A stretch of 20,492 bases of DNA, taken from positions 22,563 to 43,054 of the forward strand of contig NWUY0300003175.1 in assembly GCA_004151065.3 (NCBI GenBank). The letters run 5' to 3'. Positions 19,214-20,492 of this stretch are shown one piece after another. The stretch's first letter is position 1. Every line of letters begins with the position of its first letter. Under the pieces are notes generated by a model. That model ran no database searches and had not been told where the DNA came from. It saw only the letters and a program-made list of their open reading frames with translations. The translations under genes were made by a program, and so were the position numbers. The stretch is from Larix sibirica (Eukaryota > Streptophyta > Pinopsida > Pinales > Pinaceae).

Positions 19214-19214
19214 N
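19214..19214. other. Single N, possible assembly join
   Basis: Homology to copia gag copy A begins at the very next base (19215), matching copy A from 16942. The left side is unrelated. Confidence 0.55.
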
Positions 19215-20492
19215 AATAGCACTCTCTTCTTTACTTTGAGCAATTAGAGCTACCTGACTTCTTTCTTCATTTTCTTTTGTACTTTTTTTCTCTTCCATAT
19301 TGGATTCCATTAAGCTTCTACAATCACAGGATTTGCATCCAAGGTTGTTACACTTATAATAGAATACATTTGAAGAATCTAAAGTGTTATTCTCACAAAA
19401 AAATTGCAATATGTATAATATGTTTGAATATCCAACATTCAACATTGAATGAATCCATGTAGACATATCCATTTCTCACTTAAACATTTCTTCCATAAGC
19501 TTTGCAATCTATGGCCTTGTTTCCAAAATTGCTGCAAGAAAAACAATTGCCATAAAAGAGATATTCACATATGTTTGTAATAGGTCTTCTTGGAGGTGCA
19601 ACTCTTATGTATTCATTCTTCTTTGTTTCTTGCTAACCATGACTTCTTCCTTTGAGGTTTTCTTTTCTTTTGGGGCTTCTAAGAATATCTACATAACTCT
19701 TAGCCTTTTCTTCAACTGTATTCATTGGTGGTTTGGAGATTTCACTTTCTTCAATGCTCTTTTGTTCATCATAACCCAAACCATTACTATCATATGGTGA
19801 TGGTTGCCAACTAATTAAGGATATGATCTAAGATCATGGTGATCTTCTCAAACTTCGAATTTGTATCCAACTAAGCAAGTTTTGTCTTATCAAAATCTTC
19901 TTTTAGTGAGAGGATATCAAGCTCTTGTCTTTGAAAAAAATATTTCTTCACTTGAATTTGACTTGTTAGGTCTTCCTCAATTTTCTTGGCCTCTACTATT
20001 TGACTTCTTATACCAACAATGATATTTTCGTCTTCTTCATGGTTCTTATGTATTTCTTCTAGCTCCTTTCTTAGGGAGATAATTTTTGCTTCTTGCTTCT
20101 TGCAAATTTATTCCTTCTCCTTAATTGATTTGTTAGGTTTTTTTGTGTATTTTCAATTTTTGCTTTCAGACCAATAATAGTCTTTTCAATCCATTCTTTT
20201 GAAATTTTACCTTCCTCTTAATACTTTTTCATTTATTCCCTTAATAACTGGTTTTCTCTTTTAGCTTTCCTTAGTTCACTTAGAGCACTAATAATTTCTT
20301 CCTTAATATTTACTTGTCCTTCAACTTCAAAGTCTTCTTTACCTTCAGAGGAATTGCTTTTTCTCTCAATGACTTCATCATCCATTTCAGGTTCTTCTTC
20401 ATTTTTCTGTATCTGACCTTTCCTTTTTCTCAGGGAAAATTTTAAGAACCCCCCCTAAATTTACATGTATAATAAATGGGCGAATCTCCATG
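19215..20492 (-). pseudogene. Ty1/copia gag, coiled-coil and zinc-knuckle part, copy B
   Basis: In minus-strand order from the window edge: an acidic stretch with EEEPEMDDEVIERKSNSSEG (about 20400-20340), then a lysine/glutamate-rich segment likely to form a coiled coil (ALSELRKAKRENQLL, ISLRKELEEIHKNHEEDENI). Next are SPYDSNGLGYDEQKSIEESE near 19790 and VAPPRRPITNICEYL. The knuckle CFSCSNFGNKAIDC has its histidine replaced by asparagine, a second is degraded (ECWIFKHIIHI), and a third is changed (YYKCNNLGCKSCDC). It ends in QVALIAQSKEESAI at the N at 19214. Frameshifts lie near 20120, 19900 and 19410, with stops at 20234-20236 and elsewhere. Gag forms the virus-like particle of the retrotransposon. 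The N-terminal gag domain would lie beyond the right edge. Copy B has no protease because it is cut at the N. Confidence 0.78.

Overview
The window looks like repeat-filled, non-genic nuclear DNA from a large plant genome. It is AT-rich throughout, with no prokaryotic gene spacing and no intact long reading frame. What can be read is transposable-element debris of plant type: a plant non-LTR retrotransposon (LINE), tRNA-like SINEs, Ty1/copia gag, an Ogre/Tat-type primer-binding site, and a spliced pseudogene resembling the plant mobile domain (PMD). A conifer or other large-genome seed plant is my guess, from the style of the repeats only.

Layout. 1-115: a near-perfect foldback. 202-1894 (minus): a broken, intron-containing PMD-like gene with a proline-rich tail. 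1895-3320: no recognisable gene. 3327-3428: a SINE-like fragment cut at an N. 3455-6000 (minus): a decayed LINE (end of endonuclease, linker, reverse transcriptase, C-terminal domain), interrupted at 5250-5489 by a SINE with a 6-bp target-site duplication. 6000-8368: AT-rich sequence with an irregular minisatellite, probably the leader of a minus-strand Tat/Ogre-like element whose PBS (8369-8386) and partial LTR (8391-8822) follow. 8826-about 9165: purine tract and the start of a plus-strand copia-like LTR. 9165-11900: unassigned. 11910-13515: a candidate 1.6-kb minus-strand LTR with a good TATA box, an array of small stem-loops, and polypurine tracts at its right end. 13556-16300: mostly unassigned, including a 20-copy decayed minisatellite of about 21 bp (14905-15335). 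16230-16576 (minus): an unrecognised broken coding stretch. 16690-17601 and 19215-20492 (minus): two diverged copies of copia gag, the first running into protease. 17611-17741: a second run of consecutive hairpins.

How the pieces fit. Read on the minus strand from the right edge, gag, protease remnant, polypurine tracts and LTR follow the order expected of one copia-type element that has lost nearly all of pol. Single N characters at 3429, 8823, 13555 and 19214 sit at abrupt changes of sequence and may be assembly joins, so linkage across them is uncertain. No functional gene can be supported; every coding remnant has stops or frameshifts.

The most unusual observation is the stem-loop array at 12095-12397. 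Many short perfect stems close a near-constant six-base CACCAA loop (UUGGUG in the minus-strand transcript), and the stem sequences change in a compensating way between repeat modules.
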